Source: Bog-473 sp963766995 (GTDB lineage Bacteria; Actinomycetota; Acidimicrobiia; Acidimicrobiales; RAAP-2). From it: a stretch of DNA of 64,000 bases. Both the position numbers and the translations under genes were made by a program. Each line of letters starts with the position of its first letter. The first letter of the stretch is position 1. The notes below the pieces were generated by a model. That model did not search any database and was not told where the DNA came from. It saw only the letters and a list, made by a program, of their open reading frames with translations. Positions 8,089 through 14,894 of the stretch are shown piece after piece. The DNA lies in NCBI GenBank assembly GCA_963766995.1, contig CAVYCE010000003.1:992001-1056000 (forward strand). Reading direction: 5' to 3'.

Positions 8089-8167
8089 TGTTCTGCCTCA
8101 GCCGCAACAGGTGACAGGACGCGGTGTGGACTGGCTGAATGCTTAAGTTGCCTGACAAGCTCAGACT

Positions 8168-8926
8168 ATGAGCGTCATTCCTGTTGGCAGCGGCGATATC
8201 ACGGTGCAGGTTGACGACCGAATCGTCGTCGTGGCATTCAACCGTCCCGAAAAGCGCAATGCCATCACGCAAGCCATGTACGGCACCATCGCCGACACCC
8301 TGGAGGCAGCCAACGCAGATATCGGAGTAGCGGCAGTGATTTTCACTGGAAACGGTGACGCCTTCACCGCCGGCAATGACCTTCATGACTTCGCTTCAGG
8401 GGGCAGCCTGGAACAAGTCTCGCGGTTTCTTCAGACGATCATGACGGTCAACGTGCCATTGATCGCCGCGGTGAATGGCTTGGCCATCGGAGTGGGACTG
8501 ACGATGCTGCTTCATTGTGACCTGGTGTACGTGGAGCCCTCAGCCATCCTGTCAGCCCCATTCGTTTCTCTTGGTCTCGTACCCGAAGCGGCGTCGAGCC
8601 TGCTGCTCCCCCGCGTGGTTGGTGAGCGTCGCGCTTCCGAACTCCTGTTGGCTGGCCGCAAAATCAATGGGACCGAGGCCGTAACTTGGGGACTGGCCAA
8701 CGCGGTGGCATCACCCGTCCTCTCCGCAGCCCGCGCTGCAGCGGAGTCTTTGGCCGTTCAGCCACCCCACGCGCTGCGTGCAGCGAAGGCGCTCTTGCAT
8801 TCTGATGAGGTGACCATCGCTGGACGAATGGCTGAAGAGATGACTCGATTCGTGGAAGCCCTCGGTGGAGCAGAATTCGCCGAGGTCATAGCTGCTCGCC
8901 AGGAGAAGCGACCGCCGATCTTCTGA
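8168..8926 (+). CDS. Enoyl-CoA hydratase/isomerase family protein
   Basis: A 252-residue crotonase-fold enzyme acting on acyl-CoA thioesters. The oxyanion-hole segments are visible (AFTAGNDLHDF and NGLAIGVGLTML). The single acidic residue in GLVPEAASSLLLPRVVG aligns with that of delta3,delta2-enoyl-CoA isomerases (PECI/ECI2 type) rather than with the two glutamates of a classical hydratase, so isomerisation of unsaturated fatty acyl-CoA is my preferred reading. It stands alone, with no other beta-oxidation gene adjacent; a second crotonase occurs at 54.5 kb. Confidence 0.85.
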   Translation: MSVIPVGSGDITVQVDDRIVVVAFNRPEKRNAITQAMYGTIADTLEAANADIGVAAVIFTGNGDAFTAGNDLHDFASGGSLEQVSRFLQTIMTVNVPLIAAVNGLAIGVGLTMLLHCDLVYVEPSAILSAPFVSLGLVPEAASSLLLPRVVGERRASELLLAGRKINGTEAVTWGLANAVASPVLSAARAAAESLAVQPPHALRAAKALLHSDEVTIAGRMAEEMTRFVEALGGAEFAEVIAARQEKRPPIF

Positions 8927-8998
8927 TCAGCCTTTCGAACTTCAAGACAGGTCGCAGCTTCAGCAGGTCTTTCATCCGTCATACTTGTTCAGTTTGCA

Positions 8999-9013
8999 AC
9001 CCTGATTTAGGGT
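8999..9013. promoter_or_regulatory. Short palindrome before the MacB-like exporter
   Basis: ACCCT-GATTT-AGGGT is a perfect 5-bp inverted repeat about 58 bases upstream of the permease ATG. It may be an operator or by chance; arms are short. Confidence 0.25.
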
Positions 9014-9071
9014 GGACGTTCCGACTGACCAGCGTCTTACAGTCGCCGGAAGGCGGGGCGGGAGAAGGCAC

Positions 9072-10121
9072 ATGTTCTCGATCACGATCGCCGATCTTGT
9101 CTATCGATTTAGACAATTCGTGATCGCTGTGGTCGGGGTGACGCTCGTCCTCGCTTTGGCGCTCTTGCTGTCGGGCCTGGCATCGGGCTTCAGCACGGAA
9201 ATCTCTCAGACGGTCGGCGGGTTCAACGGCACCACATGGGTCCTGGCCAATTCGGCCGGTGGGAGGATCACCGCCTTCGCCGCTTTTCCAGAACTCGAAA
9301 CGTTGGCGGTCTCCAACGAATCGGGTGTCCACGATGCTTCACCCGTCCTGCTCCTTCCCTCTCAAGTGGCGCACTTTGGCACCATGGATCTCACCGTCAA
9401 TTTGGCTGGTGTCGCCATTGGGAAACTGGGCGATCCGGTCACCACATCGGGACACAGGTTGACTGGCTCCGACCAAGCAGTCGTTGACGACCGGTTGGAT
9501 GTCCCAATTGGCTCGACCTTGGTCATGGGCGGCCACGCGCTGCACGTGGTGGGGACCGTGGCTGACCGAACACTGCTCGGTGGCACCCCAATGATCTACG
9601 TACCGCTGTCGAGCGCTCAGGCCATCGTGGTTCACGGTCAGTCTCTGATCACGGCGATCGTCGCTCGGGGAACGCCGGCCCAACTCCCCTCTGGGTTCTC
9701 TCACTACACACCAGAGCAAGTGTCAGCCACGACGTTGGCCCAAATGCAGGGCGCGGTTGCCTCCATTGAAAACACCCGACTGCTCATGTGGATTCTGGCC
9801 GCAGTCATAGTTGGCGCATTGCTGTATGTGGCCGCACTTGAACGCAAGCAGGATTTTGCGGTGCTCAAGGCCCTGGGCGCCTCATCAACCAAGCTCTTCG
9901 GAAGCCTTCTGATGGAAGCGATCATCGTCTCCCTCATTGCTACTGTCCTGGCGGAGTTCGTGGCTAATGCCCTGACGCCATTCCTTTTTTCTCAACCAGT
10001 GGACATCAAGTTCAATGCCTACGTCACGCTCCCGATCATTGCGCTCGCCGTTGGCGCTCTCGCCAGCCTGACGGCGTTACGACGCGTCATAAGCGCTGAC
10101 CCGGCAGAGGCGTTCGGATGA
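9072..10121 (+). CDS. FtsX/MacB-type ABC transporter permease
   Basis: A 349-residue membrane protein with the topology of the FtsX-like permease family: an N-terminal membrane helix (FVIAVVGVTLVLALALLLSG), a large extracellular domain of about 200 residues, and three C-terminal helices containing the family signature (ERKQDFAVLKALGAS, then LIATVLAEFVANALTPF and LPIIALAVGALASLTALRR). The ATG at 9072 has GGGAGAAGG upstream and I prefer it to an in-frame start 60 bases earlier. It overlaps the ATPase gene by 4 bases. Proteins of this type do not transport through the membrane in the usual way but couple ATP hydrolysis to extracytoplasmic work or expel lipids, peptides or drugs; the substrate here is unknown. 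Confidence 0.85.
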   Translation: MFSITIADLVYRFRQFVIAVVGVTLVLALALLLSGLASGFSTEISQTVGGFNGTTWVLANSAGGRITAFAAFPELETLAVSNESGVHDASPVLLLPSQVAHFGTMDLTVNLAGVAIGKLGDPVTTSGHRLTGSDQAVVDDRLDVPIGSTLVMGGHALHVVGTVADRTLLGGTPMIYVPLSSAQAIVVHGQSLITAIVARGTPAQLPSGFSHYTPEQVSATTLAQMQGAVASIENTRLLMWILAAVIVGALLYVAALERKQDFAVLKALGASSTKLFGSLLMEAIIVSLIATVLAEFVANALTPFLFSQPVDIKFNAYVTLPIIALAVGALASLTALRRVISADPAEAFG

Positions 10122-11086
10122 CCACACATCTTGGAATCAACGAACTGACAGTCGAGTTCGAGTCGAGCGGATACATGGTGCGTCCTTTGGATGGCCTGAC
10201 CTTTAGCGCGATGGACGGAGAGCTGGTGGTGCTGTTGGGGCCATCGGGTTGCGGCAAAACCACCCTGATCTCGTGCATGGCAGCGCTCCTCACGCCTGAG
10301 TCGGGACGAGTGATTTTTTCCGGGCAGGTTGTGAATCAATTGAAAGGGGCAGAACTCGCTCTCTACCGCCAGCAGACGGTGGGAGTGGTCTTTCAGGCCT
10401 TCAATCTCATTCCAAGCCTTTCCGCTCGAGCCAATGTCATGGTGCCTCTTCGTCTGGCCGGAGTGAGTCGAGCCCAGGCTGCGGTGAGGGCTGACGAACT
10501 CTTAGAGCGAGTGGGACTGTCTGAACGAGCCAATCATCGACCGGCGCAACTTTCTGGTGGCCAGCAACAGCGCGTGGCGATTGCGAGAGCGCTGGTCCAG
10601 AACCCTCCACTTGTTGTGGCGGACGAGCCGACTGCCCATCTGGACCACATTCAGGTAGAGGGCGTCCTTAAACTTCTCCGGCAGTTGGCCGCCCCGGGCA
10701 GGATTGTTGTGGTCGCCACCCACGACGATCGGGTCACTCACATTGCAGACCGAGTCGTCGAACTCGTTCCTCATTTTGCCAATGCCGATCGTCCGCCTGA
10801 ATTCGTCGAACTTCCTGCAGGAGAGACCCTCTTCAATCAAGGTGAGCGGGGGGATCTGATCTACTTCGTGGAGTCGGGACGCCTCGAAGTGTTTCGCATG
10901 AAGGCCGATGGAGCCGAGGAGCACCTCGCTCATGTGGGTCCCGGCGCATACGTCGGAGAACTTGGACCCATTTTGAATCTGCCGCGCAGCGCAACAGTGC
11001 GTGCACTGGAGGATTCAACCGTGACCGGCTACACCGTTTTGGCGTTTCGCCGTCGCTTTCCTGATGCGGTGCCTGGCTCGGAGTAA
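10118..11086 (+). CDS. MacB-like ABC ATPase fused to a C-terminal cyclic-nucleotide-binding-like domain
   Basis: The first 225 or so residues are a complete MacB/LolD-type ATPase: Walker A GPSGCGKTT (41-49), Q-loop VVFQAFNLIPSLSA, signature LSGGQQQR, Walker B PLVVADEPTAHLD, H-loop VATHDD. From about residue 229 the chain changes to a CAP_ED/cNMP-binding fold: LPAGETLFNQGERGDLIYF, a central RLEVFR strand, and the phosphate-binding cassette GELGPILNLPRSATVRA with the Glu and Arg that contact cyclic nucleotides in CRP. No helix-turn-helix follows. The 322-residue length is therefore explained by two domains. Inference: exporter activity is gated by a small ligand or the domain serves as a binding platform. 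It forms an operon with the permease at 9072. Confidence 0.85.
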   Translation: MTTHLGINELTVEFESSGYMVRPLDGLTFSAMDGELVVLLGPSGCGKTTLISCMAALLTPESGRVIFSGQVVNQLKGAELALYRQQTVGVVFQAFNLIPSLSARANVMVPLRLAGVSRAQAAVRADELLERVGLSERANHRPAQLSGGQQQRVAIARALVQNPPLVVADEPTAHLDHIQVEGVLKLLRQLAAPGRIVVVATHDDRVTHIADRVVELVPHFANADRPPEFVELPAGETLFNQGERGDLIYFVESGRLEVFRMKADGAEEHLAHVGPGAYVGELGPILNLPRSATVRALEDSTVTGYTVLAFRRRFPDAVPGSE

Positions 11087-11115
11087 TAGCTCGCTGATTC
11101 GTTTTCAGTGAAGAA

Positions 11116-11132
11116 GGCCGAGGACATCGGCC
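11116..11132 (+). terminator. Hairpin after the exporter operon
   Basis: GGCCGA-GGACA-TCGGCC, a perfect 6-bp stem, lies 29 bases past the ATPase stop and before the convergent VOC gene. No T-run follows. Confidence 0.35.
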
Positions 11133-11188
11133 AGCCTCGCCAACCCGTCGCTGGTGAATCCTTGCTGCGTCATAGGGCCAATCTTTCC

Positions 11189-11626
11189 TCAGCCAGGGAA
11201 GGCAGACGGCTGAGTCAGGCTGATGAGATTGCCCGAGTCGTCACGCAGTGTCGCCTCAATCCCATAGGGTCGCTCAGTCGGCGGAGCCAGGAAGGTGACG
11301 CCCTTGGCGGAGAGCTCTTCGTAGGTTTTCTGGCAGTCCTCAGTTGCAAAAACTCCCACGCCCATCACGCCCCGGGCCACTAGTGACTTGAGTTCCTCGG
11401 CGGCACTCGGGTCACGACCCATGTCACAACTGGACAGGATGAGCTGGAGATCGGGCTGGTTCTTTGGGCTGACGGTGAGCCAGCGGTAGCCGGCACCACT
11501 GCCCTCGAAGCCTTCGCCCATGGCGAAATCCATCTTCAGCTCAAAGCCGAGCTTCTCCGTATAGAACTCTTTGGCCGAGTCCTGGTCCAGAACAAAGACG
11601 CTGGCGTGTGAGATGTGGGAGATCAT
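11189..11626 (-). CDS. VOC (glyoxalase/bleomycin-resistance/dioxygenase) family protein
   Basis: A 145-residue protein of the vicinal-oxygen-chelate superfamily. It begins MISHISHASVFVLDQDSAKEF and shows two beta-alpha-beta-beta-beta halves; the C-terminal metal-ligand-bearing strand reads GIEATLRDDSGNLISL. The ATG at 11626 has GAAGGAG in front; the reading frame extends upstream but without a ribosome-binding site. The metal ligands expected of glyoxalase I (His/Glu) are partly present (H7, E in GIEATL), so a metalloenzyme is possible but the reaction cannot be named. It follows the AraC-type gene by 32 bases in the same operon, a frequent pairing. Confidence 0.75.
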   Translation of the reverse strand: MISHISHASVFVLDQDSAKEFYTEKLGFELKMDFAMGEGFEGSGAGYRWLTVSPKNQPDLQLILSSCDMGRDPSAAEELKSLVARGVMGVGVFATEDCQKTYEELSAKGVTFLAPPTERPYGIEATLRDDSGNLISLTQPSAFPG

Positions 11627-11658
11627 CGAAGGCTCCTTCGGTTCGTTATGCAGTGAAC

Positions 11659-12114
11659 CTATTGGATGACCTGTGCTTCCGGCTTCTCCGAGATTGCGGA
11701 ACTGCGAAGTGATTGTGGTCGGCCCCAATCCATCAGGAAGCACCCCGGTATCGATGACGGGCCGCCACGGTCGACCTGCCGGCGTTGGTAGATCGAGGGC
11801 GAGACCCCAACGATCTCAGAAAACCGTGAACTAAACGAGCCCAGGCTGCTGAATCCCACCAGCATGCACACCTTGGTCACCGTCAGGTTGGCCGAGCGGA
11901 GGAGGTCTTTCGCGCGCTCTACTCGTCGAAGGATGAGGTACGCAGCGGGTGTCTCACCGAATGCCTGGCGGAACCCCCGGGTGAAGTGGAATCGGGAATA
12001 ACCGGCCTCGGCGGCCATCGTCAGCAGATCAAGTGGCTCGCTGAAACAGCGGTCGATCAGATCACGGGCGCGCCGCAGGGACACCGCCCGCTCCATTTTT
12101 ATCGTGTCGACCAT
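11659..12114 (-). CDS. AraC-family transcriptional regulator (short, DNA-binding domain only)
   Basis: Starting at 12114 the product has 151 residues. The two helix-turn-helix motifs of AraC are clear (LLTMAAEAGYSRFHFTRGF and VTKVCMLVGFSSLGSFSSR with the family ending GVSPSIYQRR). There is no ligand-binding jelly-roll domain, so it resembles MarA/SoxS-size regulators whose activity is set by abundance. A shorter start at 12096 (MERAVSLRR) is equally possible. It is divergent from the tetR gene, with starts about 50 bases apart, and precedes the VOC gene, which it probably controls. Confidence 0.8.
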   Translation of the reverse strand: MVDTIKMERAVSLRRARDLIDRCFSEPLDLLTMAAEAGYSRFHFTRGFRQAFGETPAAYLILRRVERAKDLLRSANLTVTKVCMLVGFSSLGSFSSRFSEIVGVSPSIYQRRQVDRGGPSSIPGCFLMDWGRPQSLRSSAISEKPEAQVIQ

Positions 12115-12164
12115 TTTGCCAGCTGCCACCGGGACGACAGAGGTTCGATCATTAGGCTTGTCTG

Positions 12165-12728
12165 GTGCCCACCCAGGCGGAACGGACCGAGGCAACCCGG
12201 CTGCGCCTGATCAATGGCGCCCGCCGTCTCTTCGCTTCTCGAGGATTTGCCGACACCTCGACGGAGGAGATCCTCGAAATGTCGGCTGTCAGCCGAGGCT
12301 CCATGTATCACCAGTTCTCCAGCAAGAAAGAGCTGTTTCAGGCCACCTTCGAAGTCGTGGAAGAGGACCTCACGGCGCGAGTGTTGGCGGCGGCCATGCA
12401 CGGTTCCGACCCGGTGAGCCGTCTCCGGAGGTGCTTCGGCGCCTTTTTGGATCAGAGTCGGCAACCCGATGTGCTCCGGATCGTCATGCTTGATGGGCCG
12501 ACGGTGCTCGGTTGGGACACTTGGCATGACATCGATGAGCGCTACGCCTTCGGTGTCTGGAAGCGGTACCTCAACGCAGCAGTCGAACCCGAGATAGTCG
12601 AACCGTTGGCCCATCTCTTCATGGGGGCAACGATGCAGGCCGGCATGGTTGTGGCCAGGGCCGATGACCCAATCGCGGCCAAGCTGGCCATGACCAAGAC
12701 CTTCGAGAGGTTGTTGGCGGGCATCTGA
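12165..12728 (+). CDS. TetR-family transcriptional regulator
   Basis: A 187-residue repressor. The N-terminal helix-turn-helix is at about residues 8-55 (TRLRLINGARRLFASRGFADTSTEEI, shown in part, then SRGSMYHQFSSKKELF). The C-terminal helical half would bind the inducer. The start is the GTG at 12165, which places the HTH at the proper distance from the N-terminus; no good ribosome-binding site precedes it, so the mRNA may be leaderless. Divergent from the AraC-type gene and convergent with the thioesterase gene. Target unknown. Confidence 0.85.
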   Translation: MPTQAERTEATRLRLINGARRLFASRGFADTSTEEILEMSAVSRGSMYHQFSSKKELFQATFEVVEEDLTARVLAAAMHGSDPVSRLRRCFGAFLDQSRQPDVLRIVMLDGPTVLGWDTWHDIDERYAFGVWKRYLNAAVEPEIVEPLAHLFMGATMQAGMVVARADDPIAAKLAMTKTFERLLAGI

Positions 12729-12735
12729 CCGTTTC

Positions 12736-13164
12736 CTACTCGGCGAAGAGCTCCCCAACCCACGCCGGCAGTCGGGATGCCTTGCCGTTCCGATCGACAG
12801 ATCCGTGCACTGTCACGCCAGTGGCCCGCGTCTCGTCTCCGACCTGCAGCAGATAGGCGATCTGGAACGTGGTGCGGGTCACCGCGCCGGCGCGCAAGTA
12901 CACGTCCAGCTCGTCATCGAAGTGCAGGGGCGACCGATACTGCAGCGCGACTTCGAGCACCGCCATGTCGATGCCGTCTTCCCGCACGTCGTTGTAGGGG
13001 TGTCCTAGGTGCCGTAAATATTCGACGCGAGCCTCTTCCAAGTAAGGAAGATAGGCGGCGTGATGGACGACGCCCATGGCGTCAGTCTCGGCGAATCGGG
13101 TGCGGATTCGATGGCTGAATGGGTAATCGCTCGCATCGCGAGAAGGAATGAGGGACTGGCGCAT
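12736..13164 (-). CDS. YbgC/4-hydroxybenzoyl-CoA-type acyl-CoA thioesterase
   Basis: A 142-residue hot-dog-fold enzyme. The family motif RFAETDAMGVVHHAAYLPYLEEAR contains the catalytic Asp (in ETDAMG) and the tyrosine region contacting CoA. It hydrolyses acyl-CoA thioesters; the acyl group is not predictable. It is encoded 9 bases after a second thioesterase gene of the PaaI type, so the two are co-transcribed. Convergent with tetR. Confidence 0.85.
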   Translation of the reverse strand: MRQSLIPSRDASDYPFSHRIRTRFAETDAMGVVHHAAYLPYLEEARVEYLRHLGHPYNDVREDGIDMAVLEVALQYRSPLHFDDELDVYLRAGAVTRTTFQIAYLLQVGDETRATGVTVHGSVDRNGKASRLPAWVGELFAE

Positions 13165-13173
13165 GCGACGTCG

Positions 13174-13884
13174 TTAGGTCGCGGTACCGGCGGCGGCGTC
13201 GTAGGCCTCTCGACGTCCGGAAGCCATTTTGTGCACTCCGGCGTGGCCGAGGACGGCGAACTCACCCTCAGCTTCCACCGTGACCACCCCGCCTTGGACG
13301 ATGCGGCCCAGACTAAAGACGCGGCGATCGGTGACTTCGGTGACCCAGCCTTCGAACACCGCCTCTTCGTTGACGAGTGTCGGTCGCTTGAATCGAAGGC
13401 TCAGGCGTACCGTCGGGCCCGTGACGCCGGCGATGGAGTTGGCCGCGGTGAGCACGATGTCGAACGTGGCTGCCAGCGCCGCACCGTGCACACACCCGGG
13501 TGCTCCTTCGTAGGCGACGGTGAAGGTGGCGATGCCCATCGCTTTCGGTGGCTCGAAGGCCAGGCGCACTGGCAGGGCCAAAGGATTGAAGCCGCCCACA
13601 ATGAGGTCGAACGGCATAGAGCCCCCCAGCGGAGCACCCTTGGCGATGCTCGACTCCTCTGGCACCACAAACCGAGGAAGCGGCTTTTCGGGGACATGGG
13701 CTTCCAGTCGATCGGCGATCTCGGCCAACTGGGCCGTGATGGAGGCCGTCTCTTCAGCCGGAGGGGCAGTGCTTACCGAAAGGCGAATGATGCGTCGGAT
13801 CTCCTCGGCCATGGCCCGGGCCTCGGGTTCGCGCCCCTTCAGCCCCGGATGATGGTCAAAGGAAGGTGTCGGCTCGCTGCTCAT
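13174..13884 (-). CDS. PaaI-like hot-dog thioesterase with N-terminal extension
   Basis: A 236-residue protein. Residues about 95-225 form a hot-dog domain; the segment YEGAPGCVHGAALAATFD holds the H-G-A motif that lines the active site in PaaI-like thioesterases, and LRFKRPTLVNEEAVFEGWV is a second conserved strand pair. The first 80-90 residues are helical and variable. The ATG at 13884 fits this; the frame remains open further upstream across the divergent DUF3151 gene but that part is a shadow. Role: hydrolysis of a CoA thioester, substrate unknown, probably together with the YbgC-type partner downstream. Confidence 0.75.
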   Translation of the reverse strand: MSSEPTPSFDHHPGLKGREPEARAMAEEIRRIIRLSVSTAPPAEETASITAQLAEIADRLEAHVPEKPLPRFVVPEESSIAKGAPLGGSMPFDLIVGGFNPLALPVRLAFEPPKAMGIATFTVAYEGAPGCVHGAALAATFDIVLTAANSIAGVTGPTVRLSLRFKRPTLVNEEAVFEGWVTEVTDRRVFSLGRIVQGGVVTVEAEGEFAVLGHAGVHKMASGRREAYDAAAGTAT

Positions 13885-13941
13885 GTCGGCGCGAACAGTA
13901 TCGCCGGAGGCAATGGCGCCGACACTCCGTAACATGCACAC

Positions 13942-14382
13942 ATGGCCACCGATCACGCCGTCCAATTCACCAGCCCGAGCGGCGAGACGGTGCTCGACCC
14001 GATACGACCTGAGCTGGCCGATGCCCTCGCCGCTGCCCTGCAGTTGGCGCCCGAGTCCAGACACGCCGCCGTATCGGCTGTGGCCGCCGCCGATCCCAAG
14101 TGCCTTCAGGCCTGGGCCACCCTGGCCGAGCTGGCCGAAGCGCCCATTGACCAGTACGCCTTCGCTCGGGTTGGCTACCACCGCGGGCTGGACAGTCTGC
14201 GGGCCGCGGGCTGGCGCGGATCGGGGTATGTCCGCTGGCGCCATGAGTCGAATCGCGGCTTTCTGCGGGCGCTGCACGCTCTGGAGCAGGCGGCCGCAGC
14301 CATCGGGGAGGTCGACGAAGAGCAGCGTTGCGCCATCTTTCTGCGCCAGCTCGACCCGGAGTGGAGCTCTCTCGGATTGTAG
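13942..14382 (+). CDS. DUF3151 family protein
   Basis: A 146-residue actinobacterial protein of unknown function. The recognisable signature is YAFARVGYHRGLDSLRAAGW followed by GYVRWRHESNRGFLRAL and a C-terminal EEQRCAIFLRQLDPEW. It is predicted all-helical and soluble, with resemblance to tetratricopeptide-like helical pairs around AWATLAELAEAPIDQYAFARV. Its stop codon lies inside the operator of the following marR gene, so the two genes are closely packed but separately regulated. Confidence 0.85.
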   Translation: MATDHAVQFTSPSGETVLDPIRPELADALAAALQLAPESRHAAVSAVAAADPKCLQAWATLAELAEAPIDQYAFARVGYHRGLDSLRAAGWRGSGYVRWRHESNRGFLRALHALEQAAAAIGEVDEEQRCAIFLRQLDPEWSSLGL

Positions 14383-14397
14383 TTAGAGCATCTAACT
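14381..14397. promoter_or_regulatory. Perfect palindrome, MarR operator
   Basis: AGTTAGA-GCA-TCTAACT is a perfect 17-bp inverted repeat ending 2 bases before the ATG of the marR gene at 14400 and overlapping the DUF3151 stop. The size and symmetry suit a MarR dimer; binding here would block either transcription start or, if the mRNA is leaderless, the initiation site itself. Confidence 0.7.
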
Positions 14398-14399
14398 GT

Positions 14400-14894
14400 A
14401 TGATGGTCGAAGTGTCTTCCTCCCCTTCGACCGTAACGCCGCCGCGTCAGCAAGCTGACCTGCCGGTGATCGGCAACTACGGCAGAATCGCAGCCTGGCT
14501 GTCCAAGCGGGTCGAGATGGCCCTGGCCGAGGTCGATCTGACGCTTCCTCAATACCGAGTTCTCGGCATATTGGTGGAGGGCTCGGCGGCGGCCTCCGGG
14601 TTGGCCGATCGTCTGGCCGTACGTCCACCCTCCATTACCGCCATTATCGACGGGCTGGTGGCGCGGGGCTTTGTCGATCGAAAGCAAGAAGACAGTGATC
14701 GCCGCCGCATCTCCCTGCGCTTGACCGATGAGGGAAGCCGGATTTTTGCCGAGGCAGATCTCTCGGTGGACAAGCATCTGACGGCAATTGCCTCATGCTT
14801 GCCCGAGAAAGATGAGGCCATGGCTCTGCGATCGCTCCAACTGTGGGGCGAGGCACTCAGCACCTTTCACCAAACCCGAGAGAACACAAAGTGA
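14400..14894 (+). CDS. MarR-family transcriptional regulator of the ABC exporter operon
   Basis: A 164-residue MarR protein. The winged helix is at about residues 60-110 (PQYRVLGILVEGSAAASGLADRL, in part, then PPSITAIIDGLVARGFVDR) with the wing RKQEDSDRRRISLRLTDEG, the hallmark of the family. ATG codons at 14400 and 14403 are adjacent. Its end overlaps the GTG start of the first ABC gene by 4 bases, so it is the leader gene of a marR-ABC-ABC operon and very probably represses it through the palindrome at 14381-14397. Confidence 0.9.
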   Translation: MMVEVSSSPSTVTPPRQQADLPVIGNYGRIAAWLSKRVEMALAEVDLTLPQYRVLGILVEGSAAASGLADRLAVRPPSITAIIDGLVARGFVDRKQEDSDRRRISLRLTDEGSRIFAEADLSVDKHLTAIASCLPEKDEAMALRSLQLWGEALSTFHQTRENTK

